A DNA stretch of 64,000 nucleotides from Pseudomonas fluorescens. GTDB lineage: Bacteria > Pseudomonadota > Gammaproteobacteria > Pseudomonadales > Pseudomonadaceae. Below the pieces are notes generated by a model. The model ran no database searches, was not told the DNA's origin, and was given only the letters and a program-made list of their open reading frames with translations. Shown in pieces: positions 44,262 to 52,746 of this stretch. The stretch lies in assembly GCA_902825215.1 (NCBI GenBank), contig LR782234.1, positions 5,659,001 through 5,723,000 of the forward strand. The letters are read 5' to 3'. Each line of letters begins with the position of its first letter. Positions within the stretch are counted from its first letter, which is position 1. Both the position numbers and the translations under genes were made by a program.

Positions 44262-46322
44262 TCAAAAATCCTTACAGAGCCGAAGTGCGTCGTAGATGGC
44301 GGCGTGCGTATTACGCTGCGCCACGCAGTCGCCGATGCGGAACAGCAAGTAGCCGTCACCCGCTTCGCTCAGCGAAGGCTGTGGCTGGATCGCAAACAAC
44401 GCTTCGACGTCGATCTGGCCCTTGTTGCGTGAGCCGTCCTTGAGCGCGTAGTAGATTTCCTCGTCCGGGCGCACGCCGTTTTCGACGACCACCTGATCGA
44501 CCACCCGCTCCTCTTTCGCGCCGGTGTACTCGTTCTCCAGCACCGCCACCAGCTTGTCGCCTTCGCGGTAGACCTTCTCCAGCATCATGTCGCCGGTCAT
44601 GATCACTTCTTTCGGGTACATGCTGCGGTAGTAGGTCGGGAACGACGTACCGCCAATGGCCACGCCCGGTTTGATGTCGTCGGTGACGATCTCGACCTGG
44701 CTGCCCTTGTCGGCGAGGAAGTCGGCGACCGACATCCCGGTGAACTCGCAAATGGTGTCGTAGACCAGCACGTTCTTGCCCGGCGCGACTTTGCCGTCGA
44801 GCACGTCCCAGCTGCTGACCACCAGCCCTTCGGCGGCGCCCCAGTGCTCGTTCTGCTCAAGGTACGGATGCCCGCCGACCGCCAGCACCACCACGTCTGG
44901 ACGCAGGTCCATGATGGTGTCGGCGTCGGCCGCAGTGCCGAGACGCAGATCGACTTTCAAGCGCGCCAGCTCCAGCTGGAACCAGCGAGTGATGCCGGCG
45001 ATCTGGTCACGCTGTGGTGCCTTCGACGCAGTAGTGATCTGCCCGCCGATGAAGTCTTTCTTTTCGAACAGCGTTACGTCGTGACCCCGCTCGGCAGCCA
45101 CCCGTGCGGCTTCCATCCCGGCCGGGCCGGCACCGACGATCACCACTTTGCGTTTCGGTCCGGTGGATTTCTCGATGATGTGCGGCACACCCATGTATTC
45201 ACGGGAAGTCGCAGCGTTCTGGATGCACAGCACGTCCAGGCCCTGATACTGGCGGTCGATGCAGTAGTTGGCACCGACGCACTGTTTGATCTGGTCGATC
45301 TGGCCCATCTTGATCTTGGCGATCAGGTGCGGGTCAGCGATGTGCGCCCGGGTCATGCCGACCATGTCGACGTAACCGCCCTCGAGAATCCGAGTGGCCT
45401 GGTTCGGGTCCTTGATGTTCTGCGCGTGCAGCACCGGCACCTTGACCACTTCCTTTATCCCGGCAGCCAGATGCAGGAACGGCTCCGGTGGATAACTCAT
45501 GTTCGGAATGACGTTGGCCAGGGTGTTGTGCGTATCGCAACCCGAGCCAACCACGCCGATGAAGTCGAGCATGCCGGTGTCGTCGTAATACTTGGCGATC
45601 TGCTTCATGTCCTCGTGGGACAAACCGTCCGGGTGGAACTCGTCACCGCACAGGCGCATGCCCACGCAGAAGTCGTCACCGACCTCGGCGCGCACGGCTT
45701 TGAGCACTTCCAGACCGAACTTCATCCGCCCTTCGAAGCTGCCGCCCCACTCGTCGGTACGCTTGTTGACGCGCGGGCTCCAGAACTGGTCGATCATGTG
45801 CTGGTGCACGGCCGACAGTTCGACGCCATCGAGGCCACCGGCCTTGGCCCGGCGCGCGGCCTGGGCGTAATTGCCGATCACCCGCCAGATCTCTTCCGGC
45901 TCGATGGTCTTGCAGGTGGCGCGGTGCACCGGTTCACGGATGCCCGACGGCGACATCAGGGTCGGCCAGTTGAAGCCGTCCCAGCGCGAGCGCCGGCCCA
46001 TGTGAGTAATCTGGATCATGATCTTGGCGCCATGCTTGTGCATGGCGTCGGCCAGATTCTGGAAGTGCGGAATGATCCGGTCGGTGGACAGGTTGACCGA
46101 ACTCCACCATTCCTGCGGGCTGTCGATCGCCACCACGGACGAACCGCCGCAGATGGCCAGGCCGATGCCGCCCTTGGCTTTCTCTTCGTAGTATTTGACG
46201 TAGCGGTCGGTGGTCATGCCACCGTCAGTCGCGTAGACCTCGGCGTGCGCGGTGCTGAGCACGCGGTTGCGGATGGTCAGTTTGCCGATCTGGATCGGCT
46301 GGAACATTGCTTCGAAAGCCAT
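44262..46322 (-). CDS. dgcA: dimethylglycine demethylase subunit DgcA
   Basis: 686 residues. N-terminal FMN-binding TIM barrel of the old-yellow-enzyme/trimethylamine-dehydrogenase type (GKLTIRNRVLSTAHAEVY), then a FAD/NAD-binding half (VVIVGAGPAGMEAARVAAER). The 4Fe-4S site reads C348-VGA-N-Y-C354...C366: the second of the four usual cysteines is Ala351. Oxidises dimethylglycine to sarcosine. Second gene of the DUF5943-dgcA-dgcB-etfA-etfB unit (15-bp gap to the DUF5943-like gene). Confidence 0.95.
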   Translation of the reverse strand: MAFEAMFQPIQIGKLTIRNRVLSTAHAEVYATDGGMTTDRYVKYYEEKAKGGIGLAICGGSSVVAIDSPQEWWSSVNLSTDRIIPHFQNLADAMHKHGAKIMIQITHMGRRSRWDGFNWPTLMSPSGIREPVHRATCKTIEPEEIWRVIGNYAQAARRAKAGGLDGVELSAVHQHMIDQFWSPRVNKRTDEWGGSFEGRMKFGLEVLKAVRAEVGDDFCVGMRLCGDEFHPDGLSHEDMKQIAKYYDDTGMLDFIGVVGSGCDTHNTLANVIPNMSYPPEPFLHLAAGIKEVVKVPVLHAQNIKDPNQATRILEGGYVDMVGMTRAHIADPHLIAKIKMGQIDQIKQCVGANYCIDRQYQGLDVLCIQNAATSREYMGVPHIIEKSTGPKRKVVIVGAGPAGMEAARVAAERGHDVTLFEKKDFIGGQITTASKAPQRDQIAGITRWFQLELARLKVDLRLGTAADADTIMDLRPDVVVLAVGGHPYLEQNEHWGAAEGLVVSSWDVLDGKVAPGKNVLVYDTICEFTGMSVADFLADKGSQVEIVTDDIKPGVAIGGTSFPTYYRSMYPKEVIMTGDMMLEKVYREGDKLVAVLENEYTGAKEERVVDQVVVENGVRPDEEIYYALKDGSRNKGQIDVEALFAIQPQPSLSEAGDGYLLFRIGDCVAQRNTHAAIYDALRLCKDF

Positions 46323-46337
46323 GGCACGGTCCTCGGC

Positions 46338-46868
46338 TTACAACGGCTTGACGGTGAACAAGCCGTCATCGTGGCCCTCTTCGGAGCCTCCGTAGACTTG
46401 TTCAGCCACAGTACGAATCTTGCTGCCACGGGCTTCGAGGATCTGGTCCATGGCGCCGGCGAACCAGCCGGTGAACATGTAGTCGACCTTGCGCCCGACC
46501 TTGCCGTAGACGTAGACGAACGCCGAGTGCTCGAGCTTGACGCTGGCGGTGCCTTTATCGAGGTCAATGTCCTGGATCTTGAACAGGCCCCAGCCGCGTT
46601 GCGACAGGCGCTTCATGTAGTGTTCGAACACCGCAACGCCTTCCAGGCCGTGGCATTCGGCTTCTTTTTCGCACCAGTGCCAGGCGGACTTGTAGCCGGC
46701 CTTGTAGAGGATTTCGGCGTAGGCGTCAGCGCCCAATACTTCTTCGATGCCCATGTGGTTATTCACGAAGAAGTGCCGCGGCACGTAGAGCATCGGCAGG
46801 GCGTCGGAGGTCCAGACACCGGTCTCGCTGTCGACTTCGATTGGCAATTGCGGGGCGATCTTGGCCAT
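46338..46868 (-). CDS. DUF5943-like protein preceding dgcA
   Basis: 176 residues, alpha/beta, with the V4R-like block YEILYKAGYKSAWHWCEKEA-like (AEILYKAGYKSAWHWCEK) and a C-terminal MFTGWFAGAMDQ region. Always found just upstream of dgcA in pseudomonads and known to be needed for normal dimethylglycine use only by association; its biochemical role is unknown. A small-molecule or C1 sensor is a guess from the V4R-like fold. Gap of 15 bp to dgcA implies co-transcription. Confidence 0.8.
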   Translation of the reverse strand: MAKIAPQLPIEVDSETGVWTSDALPMLYVPRHFFVNNHMGIEEVLGADAYAEILYKAGYKSAWHWCEKEAECHGLEGVAVFEHYMKRLSQRGWGLFKIQDIDLDKGTASVKLEHSAFVYVYGKVGRKVDYMFTGWFAGAMDQILEARGSKIRTVAEQVYGGSEEGHDDGLFTVKPL

Positions 46869-46943
46869 GGAAACTTAACTCCAGAAAAATACGTGGTCGG
46901 TACACAGCAAAGCTTTTGCTTTGCTTTTATAAACAAGCCGTGT

Positions 46944-47084
46944 GAATGACTTTGGAGCCGTAGCGAGCACGTCGAGAGCAAGGAAGGACCGGAGCGACAA
47001 GCGAGACAGTACGGGACGTACGGCGAGCTTGGCGCGAGGACCTGACGCAGCTATCGGCGAGCGGAGTAGGCTCCAGAGTTATTC
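46944..47084. repeat. 141-bp palindromic element
   Basis: Outer arms GAATGACTTTGGAGCC (46944-46959) and GGCTCCAGAGTTATTC (47069-47084) are complementary at 14 of 16 positions. Inside are CAAGC/GCTTG (46998, 47027) and a hairpin GTACG-GGA-CGTAC (47009-47021). The right arm overlaps the dipeptidase stop codon. Many GGA triplets occur on the plus strand. Confidence 0.65.
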
Positions 47085-48060
47085 ACTCGCCCCAGACGTC
47101 TTTGAGGACGTTCACCCAGTTCTCGCCCATGATCTTTCGCACCACGCGCTCGGAATGGCCGCGTTTGAGCAGGGTTTCGGTGAGGTTGGGGAATTCGCCG
47201 ACGGTGCGGATGCCCAGCGGGTTGATGATCTTGCCGAAGCTGGTCAGACGGCGGGCGTAGCCCTTGTCGTGGGTCAGGTATTCGAAGAAGTCCTGGCCGT
47301 GGCCCTGAGTGAAGTCGGTGCCGATGCCGATGGCGTCTTCGCCGACGATGTTCATGGTGTATTCGATCGCTTCGGCGTAATCGTCGATGGTCGAATCGAT
47401 GCCCTTGGCGAGGAACGGTGCGAACATGGTCACGCCGACGAAACCGCCGTGGTCGGCAATGAATTTGAGTTCTGCATCGGACTTGTTGCGCGGGTGCTCT
47501 TTAAGGCCCGACGGCAGGCAGTGCGAATAGCAGACCGGTTTTTTCGATTCGAGGATGACTTCTTCGGAGGTCTTGGAACCGACGTGGGACAGGTCGCACA
47601 TGACGCCGACGCGGTTCATTTCGGCGACGATCTCGCGGCCGAAGCCCGACAGGCCGCCGTCACGCTCGTAGCAACCGGTGCCGACCAGATTCTGGGTGTT
47701 GTAGCACATCTGCACGATGCCGACGCCGAGCTGCTTGAACACCTCGACATAGCCGATCTGGTCTTCGAAAGCGTGCGCGTTCTGAAAGCCGAAAAGGATG
47801 CCGGTCTTGCCCTGCTCCTTGGCGCGCCGGATATCGGCGGTGGTGCGCACCGGCATCACCAGGTCGCTGTTCTCGCGGATCAGCTTCTGGCTGGCGGCGA
47901 TGTTGTTCACGGTCGCCTGAAAGCCTTCCCACACCGACACCGTGCAGTTGGCCGCCGTCAGACCGCCCTTGCGCATGTCTTCGAACAGCTCGCGGTTCCA
48001 TTTGGCAATGATCAGACCGTCGATAACGATGCTGTCGGCGTGTAATTCGGCTGGGCTCAT
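47083..48060 (-). CDS. membrane dipeptidase (peptidase M19) family protein
   Basis: 325 residues. M19/renal-dipeptidase TIM barrel: ADSIVIDGLIIAKW (metal-site start), FGFQNAHAFED, VMCDLSHVGSK, CYSHCLPSG (metal His) and AIGIGTDFTQGHG. No signal peptide. In Pseudomonas the gene heads the dgc cluster; its role in betaine metabolism is not settled and it may hydrolyse a D-amino-acid-containing or N-methyl dipeptide. Separated from the next gene by the palindromic element. Confidence 0.9.
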   Translation of the reverse strand: MSPAELHADSIVIDGLIIAKWNRELFEDMRKGGLTAANCTVSVWEGFQATVNNIAASQKLIRENSDLVMPVRTTADIRRAKEQGKTGILFGFQNAHAFEDQIGYVEVFKQLGVGIVQMCYNTQNLVGTGCYERDGGLSGFGREIVAEMNRVGVMCDLSHVGSKTSEEVILESKKPVCYSHCLPSGLKEHPRNKSDAELKFIADHGGFVGVTMFAPFLAKGIDSTIDDYAEAIEYTMNIVGEDAIGIGTDFTQGHGQDFFEYLTHDKGYARRLTSFGKIINPLGIRTVGEFPNLTETLLKRGHSERVVRKIMGENWVNVLKDVWGE

Positions 48061-48291
48061 CAGGCGTCCCCTTGTTGGCGATTCATGCGCCGAATCGTCT
48101 GCCGGCGCTTTGGGGCCAGCATATGCCTAGGTGTCGGGGCGACCGGGTGCAAAAACGACAGGGGAATTGCCGAAAGCGTCAATCCGCGACAAAGGGTCGT
48201 GCGCCGCCCTGATCAGCTACCTGTTCAAGCTCGCGTGCTTGCGCCAGAATCTGCCGCAGCCTGCACATACCAATGGATTAGAGCGCCCCCA

Positions 48292-48693
48292 ATGAAATCG
48301 ATCCTCCTCGCCCTGGCACTGATTGCGACCGGCGCCCACGCCGCCGAAGAATCCGAGAACAACCCGTGCGACGCGGTGGAAAACGACATCCAGACCCTGG
48401 AATGCTCGGCCTACAGCCGCACCACCGCCGAAGACCTGCTCAAGGACAACTACGCCAGCCTCAACGAACGCATGCAGACGGCGTACGGCAAGAACCCGAC
48501 GCAACTGGCCGACATCACCGCCAAGTTGAAGACCGCCCAGCAGCAGTGGTTGAAGACGCGGGACGCCGATTGCGCAGTTGAAGCATTCCCGGCGACGGCT
48601 GGCAGCAAGGCGTTCACTATTGCGCAGAATGATTGTGTGGCGCGGATGAGTGATGAACGGTCGGAGTTTTTGGAGTCGATCGGGCAGGAATAA
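48292..48693 (+). CDS. LprI/DUF1311 family secreted protein
   Basis: 133 residues. Signal peptide MKSILLALALIATGAHA, then a four-cysteine mature domain (NPCDAVENDIQTLECSAY; DADCAVEAF; AQNDCVARM) matching the DUF1311/LprI fold. Some members inhibit lysozyme; this one is untested. The ATG at 48292 follows GAGCG. Orientation is divergent from the dipeptidase. Confidence 0.85.
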   Translation: MKSILLALALIATGAHAAEESENNPCDAVENDIQTLECSAYSRTTAEDLLKDNYASLNERMQTAYGKNPTQLADITAKLKTAQQQWLKTRDADCAVEAFPATAGSKAFTIAQNDCVARMSDERSEFLESIGQE

Positions 48694-48712
48694 ACATGGA
48701 AAGGATAAATCA

Positions 48713-48931
48713 ATGATTCCTCATGAAGTGGTCAGCCATATGGTTGACGGGGCGACACCCATCCGCGCCTGGCGCGAACATCTCAATCTGACTCAGGAAG
48801 AAGTCGCCAAGCGCATGGGCATTTCGCAACCGGCGTTTGCTCAACAGGAAACATTCGCCAAGCCGCGCAAGGCCACCCGCGAGAAAATCGCCGCCGCGTT
48901 CGGCATCACAGCCAGTCAGCTTGAGCTGTAG
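48713..48931 (+). CDS. XRE-family helix-turn-helix protein
   Basis: 72 residues, ATG at 48713 behind AAGGAT. Helix-turn-helix is TQEEVAKRMGISQPAFAQQE, with a short acidic/basic tail. It resembles solitary antitoxin-type repressors, but no toxin gene is adjacent. It follows the LprI-like gene by 19 bp and precedes the DUF3010 gene by 27 bp, so the three may share a transcript. Confidence 0.82.
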   Translation: MIPHEVVSHMVDGATPIRAWREHLNLTQEEVAKRMGISQPAFAQQETFAKPRKATREKIAAAFGITASQLEL

Positions 48932-48958
48932 GTTGTCCTCATTACTCAAAGGAATTCC

Positions 48959-49375
48959 ATGAACATCTGCGGCATCGAAATCAAAGGCAGCGAAGCGATC
49001 ATCGCCGTGGCTGCGCTCGACGGTTCGACTCTGAGCCACATCCCTCTCGCCACGAAAAAAATTGCCCTCGACGACGATGACGAAGCGGCCAACGTGAAGC
49101 TGTTCGCGGCGCAGGTGGCGTCGTTTGTGCGGGAGAACGCGGTGGACCGGATTGCGATCAAGAAGCGCAGCAAGAAGGGTGAGTTTGCCGGTGGGCCGAC
49201 GACGTTCAAGATTGAAGGTGTGTTTCAGCTGCTGGACGGGTGTGAGGTGACGCTGCTGTCGCCGCAGACGATCAATGCGCAGGCCAAGAAGCATGATTTC
49301 GATCTGCCGGGGACGCTGAACAAGTATCAGCATGAGGCTTACAAAGCGGAATGTTCGGCGTTGGTGAAGAGATAA
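48959..49375 (+). CDS. DUF3010 family protein
   Basis: 138 residues: MNICGIEIKGSEAIIAVAAL opens an RNase-H-like strand, then KKRSKKGEFAGGPTTFKIEG, the DUF3010 signature. Function unknown. ATG at 48959 follows AAAGGAATTCC. Third of three small plus-strand genes between the dgc and carnitine clusters. Confidence 0.83.
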   Translation: MNICGIEIKGSEAIIAVAALDGSTLSHIPLATKKIALDDDDEAANVKLFAAQVASFVRENAVDRIAIKKRSKKGEFAGGPTTFKIEGVFQLLDGCEVTLLSPQTINAQAKKHDFDLPGTLNKYQHEAYKAECSALVKR

Positions 49376-49402
49376 CCCGATTGCCGAAATCACATTGGAA
49401 CC

Positions 49403-49492
49403 TGTGGGAGCGGGCTTGCCCGCGATGACGGACTGTCAGGCAATACTAATGTTGGATGTGCCGGCCTCATCGCGGGCAAGCCCGCTCCCACA
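49403..49492. repeat. REP pair, type E (GGAGCGGGCTTGCCCGC)
   Basis: Inverted pair of GTGGGAGCGGGCTTGCCCGC between the convergent DUF3010 and cdhR genes; the only pair of this subtype in the window. Confidence 0.9.
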
Positions 49493-49518
49493 GGATTCTA
49501 TGGCGTTGCGGAAGCCCT

Positions 49519-50463
49519 TCAGGCCTGTGCAGTGCGCCGGTCTTCGCGCGGGCAGCGGGCGAATTTCGCGCGATAGCTGCGGGTGAAGTACGACGGTGAT
49601 TCAAAACCGCAGGCAATGCTCACTTCGAGCACGCTCATGTCGGTCTGGCGCAGCAGTTGCCGCGCCTTCTCAAGCCTCAACCGCAGATAGAAATTGCTCG
49701 GTGTGTCATTCAGATGCAGCCGGAACAAGCGCTCCAGTTGTCGCCGGGTGACCTTGATCGACTCCGCCAGCTGCAACGTGGTCAGCGGTGGTTCGCTGTG
49801 CTGCTCCATCTCGCCGATCACCTGCACCAGTTTCTTGTTGCTGATGCCGTAGCGCGTCGCGACTTCCATGCGCTGGTGGTCCTTGCGTGGGCGGATGCGC
49901 CCGAGCACGAATTGCTCGCTGACCTGAATCGCCAGTTGCGGGCCGTGGGCCTGGGCGATCAGGTCGAGCATCAAGTCGATAGAAGCCGTGCCACCCGCCG
50001 AGGTGATCCGCCGCCGGTCGATCTCGAACAGCTCCTGGGTCACGCTGAGCTGTGGATAAGATTCCTTGAACGCATCGATCGCCTCCCAGTGCAGCGTCAG
50101 GCGATGGCCGTCGAGCAGGCCTGCTTCGGCGAGGACGAAACTGCCGGTGTCGATACCGCCGAGCGTCACACCGTCGTTGTCCAGCCGACGCAACCAGTGC
50201 TCCAGCGTCGGCGTGATGAACTTCAGAGGTTCGAACCCGGCCACCACCAGTAACGTCGCGCCTTTCTTCAGCGATTCCAGCGCGGCATCGGCGTTGACCG
50301 ACATGCCATTGCTCGCCAGCACCGGCCCGCCGTCGGCGCTGAGCACATGCCAGCGATACAGCTCGCCACGAAAGCGGTTGGCCACGCGCAGCGGTTCGAT
50401 CGCGGAGATAAAGCCAATGGCGGAGAACCCCGGCATCAGCAAAAAGTAAAAATCCTGGGACAT
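49519..50463 (-). CDS. cdhR: carnitine catabolism transcriptional activator CdhR (AraC/GATase1)
   Basis: 314 residues. N-terminal DJ-1/PfpI-like sensor domain (~1-185, FYFLLMPGFSAIGFISAIEP) and C-terminal AraC HTH pair (~215-314, LAESIKVTRRQLERLF; SVLEVSIACGFESPSYFTRS). Activates caiX-cdhCAB in response to carnitine in P. aeruginosa. Start at 50463; longer upstream codons lie in the shared promoter. Divergent from caiX across 191 bp. Paralogue of GbdR in the same window. Confidence 0.93.
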   Translation of the reverse strand: MSQDFYFLLMPGFSAIGFISAIEPLRVANRFRGELYRWHVLSADGGPVLASNGMSVNADAALESLKKGATLLVVAGFEPLKFITPTLEHWLRRLDNDGVTLGGIDTGSFVLAEAGLLDGHRLTLHWEAIDAFKESYPQLSVTQELFEIDRRRITSAGGTASIDLMLDLIAQAHGPQLAIQVSEQFVLGRIRPRKDHQRMEVATRYGISNKKLVQVIGEMEQHSEPPLTTLQLAESIKVTRRQLERLFRLHLNDTPSNFYLRLRLEKARQLLRQTDMSVLEVSIACGFESPSYFTRSYRAKFARCPREDRRTAQA

Positions 50464-50654
50464 GGGCGCACTCGGTTGGCGGCTCGCGTGGAACGTTGAT
50501 ACGCCGTTTGCCGACGGCATTCAAGCGTGCAGGTCGCTACAGTGCAATTGCCAGTCGCCGCAGTGCGCTTTCACCGGGCCATTGCTGCGTAACTTGGCCT
50601 CACCGGCGCGCAGATGCCGGAAACCACAACAATCGAACTGCCGAGGAACCCGAC

Positions 50655-51599
50655 ATGAAACGACTGATCAGCAGCTGCGTTCTTGCACTCAGCGGTACCG
50701 CTTTTTTGAGCACCGGCGTCATGGCGGCCGAACCGGCGTCCTGCAAGAACGTGCGCATGGGCGTGGTCAACTGGACCGATGTAATCGCCACCAGTGCCAT
50801 GACCCAGGTCCTGCTCGACGGCCTCGGCTACAGCACCAAACAGACCAGCGCCTCCCAGCAGATCATCTTCGCCGGGATTCGCGATCAGCGCCTGGACCTG
50901 TTCCTTGGTTACTGGAACCCGCTGATGACCCAGACCATCACCCCGTTCGTCGAGGCCAATCAGGTCAAGGTGCTTGAAGCGCCAAGCCTGAAAGACGCCC
51001 GCGCCACCCTCGCGGTGCCGACGTATCTGGCGGACAAGGGTCTGAAGACCTTTGCCGACATCGCCAAATTCCAGAAGGAGTTGGGCGGCAAGATCTACGG
51101 CATCGAGCCAGGCTCGGGGGCCAATACGCAGATCAAGGCGATGATCGCCAAGAACCAGTTCGGCCTCGGCAAGTTCCAGCTGGTCGAATCGAGCGAGGCC
51201 GGCATGCTCGCCGCCGTCGATCGCGCAGTACGTCGCAAGGAAGCCGTGGTGTTCTTCGGCTGGGCGCCGCATCCGATGAACGTCAACATTCAGATGACTT
51301 ATCTGACCGGCAGCGAAGACGCACTTGGCCCGAACGAAGGCATGGCCACGGTGTGGACCGTGACCGCGCCGAAATACGCCGAGCAGTGCCCGAACATCGG
51401 CCGCCTGCTGACCAACCTGACCTTCACCGCCGAATCCGAGAGCCGGATGATGCAGCCGCTGCTCGATCATAAAGACGCCTTCGAATCGGCGAAGCAATGG
51501 CTCAAGGATCACCCTGAAGACAAGCAGCGCTGGCTCGAAGGGGTGACCACGTTCGATGGCAAACCGGCCGCTGAGAATCTGCAGCTGACCAGCAAATAA
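50655..51599 (+). CDS. caiX: carnitine-binding protein of a Cbc-type ABC transporter
   Basis: 314 residues. Signal peptide to about residue 25 (GVMAAEP), then an OpuAC/ProX-like betaine-binding domain; NWTDVIATSA, FLGYWNPLM and VFFGWAPHPMN carry the aromatic cage residues. No permease or ATPase is adjacent; in P. aeruginosa CaiX works with the shared CbcWV core encoded further right. ATG at 50655 follows GAGGAA. A type-D repeat separates it from cdhC. Confidence 0.95.
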   Translation: MKRLISSCVLALSGTAFLSTGVMAAEPASCKNVRMGVVNWTDVIATSAMTQVLLDGLGYSTKQTSASQQIIFAGIRDQRLDLFLGYWNPLMTQTITPFVEANQVKVLEAPSLKDARATLAVPTYLADKGLKTFADIAKFQKELGGKIYGIEPGSGANTQIKAMIAKNQFGLGKFQLVESSEAGMLAAVDRAVRRKEAVVFFGWAPHPMNVNIQMTYLTGSEDALGPNEGMATVWTVTAPKYAEQCPNIGRLLTNLTFTAESESRMMQPLLDHKDAFESAKQWLKDHPEDKQRWLEGVTTFDGKPAAENLQLTSK

Positions 51600-51609
51600 C
51601 CCCCATTTG

Positions 51610-51651
51610 AAAAGCCCCTCACCCTGACCCTCTCCCGAGGGAGAGGGGTTT
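51610..51651. repeat. type D repeat
   Basis: AAAAGCCCCTCACCCTGACC then CTCTCCCGAGGGAGAG and TTTT; between caiX and cdhC, may act as a partial attenuator. Confidence 0.85.
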
Positions 51652-51717
51652 TAACGACGCTTCGCAGCCCCGAACAGGGCTGCGGACAGACCCATCACGC
51701 CCCAAGGAAACCGCACC

Positions 51718-52605
51718 ATGAACCACGACGTCATCATCACCTGCGCACTCACCGGTGCTGGCGACACGACCGCCAGGAGCCCGCACGTGCCGGTCACCCC
51801 GAAACAGATCGCTGCCGCCGCCGTCGAAGCCGCCAAGGCCGGCGCCACCGTCGTGCACTGCCATGTGCGCGATCCGCAGACCGGCAAGTTCAGCCGTGAC
51901 GTGGCCCTTTACCGCGAAGTGATGGAGCGCATCCGCGAGGCGGACGTCGACATCATCGTCAACCTCACCGCCGGCATGGGCGGTGACCTGGAAATCGGCG
52001 CCGGCGAAAACCCGATGGAGTTCGGCCCGAACACCGATCTGGTCGGCCCGCTGACCCGTCTGGCCCATGTTGAAGAATTGCTGCCGGAAATCTGCACCCT
52101 CGATTGCGGCACCCTGAACTTCGGCGACGGCGACACCATTTACGTGTCCACCCCAGCGCAACTACGCGCCGGAGCAAAGCGCATTACCGAACTGGGCGTG
52201 AAGGCTGAGCTGGAAATATTCGACACCGGTCACCTGTGGTTCGCCAAGCAACTGATCAAGGAAGGCTTGCTCGACAACCCGCTGTTCCAGCTGTGCCTGG
52301 GCATTCCGTGGGGCGCGCCGGCCGACACCACCACCATGAAAGCCATGGTCGACAACCTGCCGGCCGACGCGGTCTGGGCCGGGTTCGGCATCGGCCGCAT
52401 GCAGATGCCGATGGCGGCGCAAGCGGTGCTGCTGGGCGGCAACGTGCGGGTCGGCCTCGAAGACAACCTGTGGCTGGACAAGGGCGTGCTGGCGACCAAC
52501 GGCCAACTGGTCGAACGCGCCAGCGAAATCCTCAGCCGCTTCGGTGCCCGCGTGCTGACCCCGGCTGAAGGTCGCAAAAAGATGGGCCTGACCCAGCGCG
52601 GCTGA
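51718..52605 (+). CDS. cdhC: 3-dehydrocarnitine cleavage enzyme (BKACE family)
   Basis: 295 residues. BKACE (DUF849) TIM barrel: DVIITCALTGAGDT, VVHCHVRDPQTG (zinc His pair HCH) and VNLTAGMGGDLE. Converts 3-dehydrocarnitine + acetyl-CoA to betainyl-CoA + acetoacetate. Followed by a type-A REP pair and cdhA. Confidence 0.94.
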   Translation: MNHDVIITCALTGAGDTTARSPHVPVTPKQIAAAAVEAAKAGATVVHCHVRDPQTGKFSRDVALYREVMERIREADVDIIVNLTAGMGGDLEIGAGENPMEFGPNTDLVGPLTRLAHVEELLPEICTLDCGTLNFGDGDTIYVSTPAQLRAGAKRITELGVKAELEIFDTGHLWFAKQLIKEGLLDNPLFQLCLGIPWGAPADTTTMKAMVDNLPADAVWAGFGIGRMQMPMAAQAVLLGGNVRVGLEDNLWLDKGVLATNGQLVERASEILSRFGARVLTPAEGRKKMGLTQRG

Positions 52606-52625
52606 ACCGAACTCACCTCAACCCT

Positions 52626-52717
52626 TGTGGGAGCGAGCCTGCTCGCGAAGAGGCCGGTACATCCGTCGCATCTTCATCAGCAGTGCCAGCCCCTTCGCGA
52701 GCAGGCTCGCTCCCACA
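52626..52717. repeat. REP pair, type A
   Basis: Inverted pair between cdhC and cdhA. Confidence 0.9.
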
Positions 52718-52746
52718 TGGGATCACCGAACATTCAAGGACCGCTC

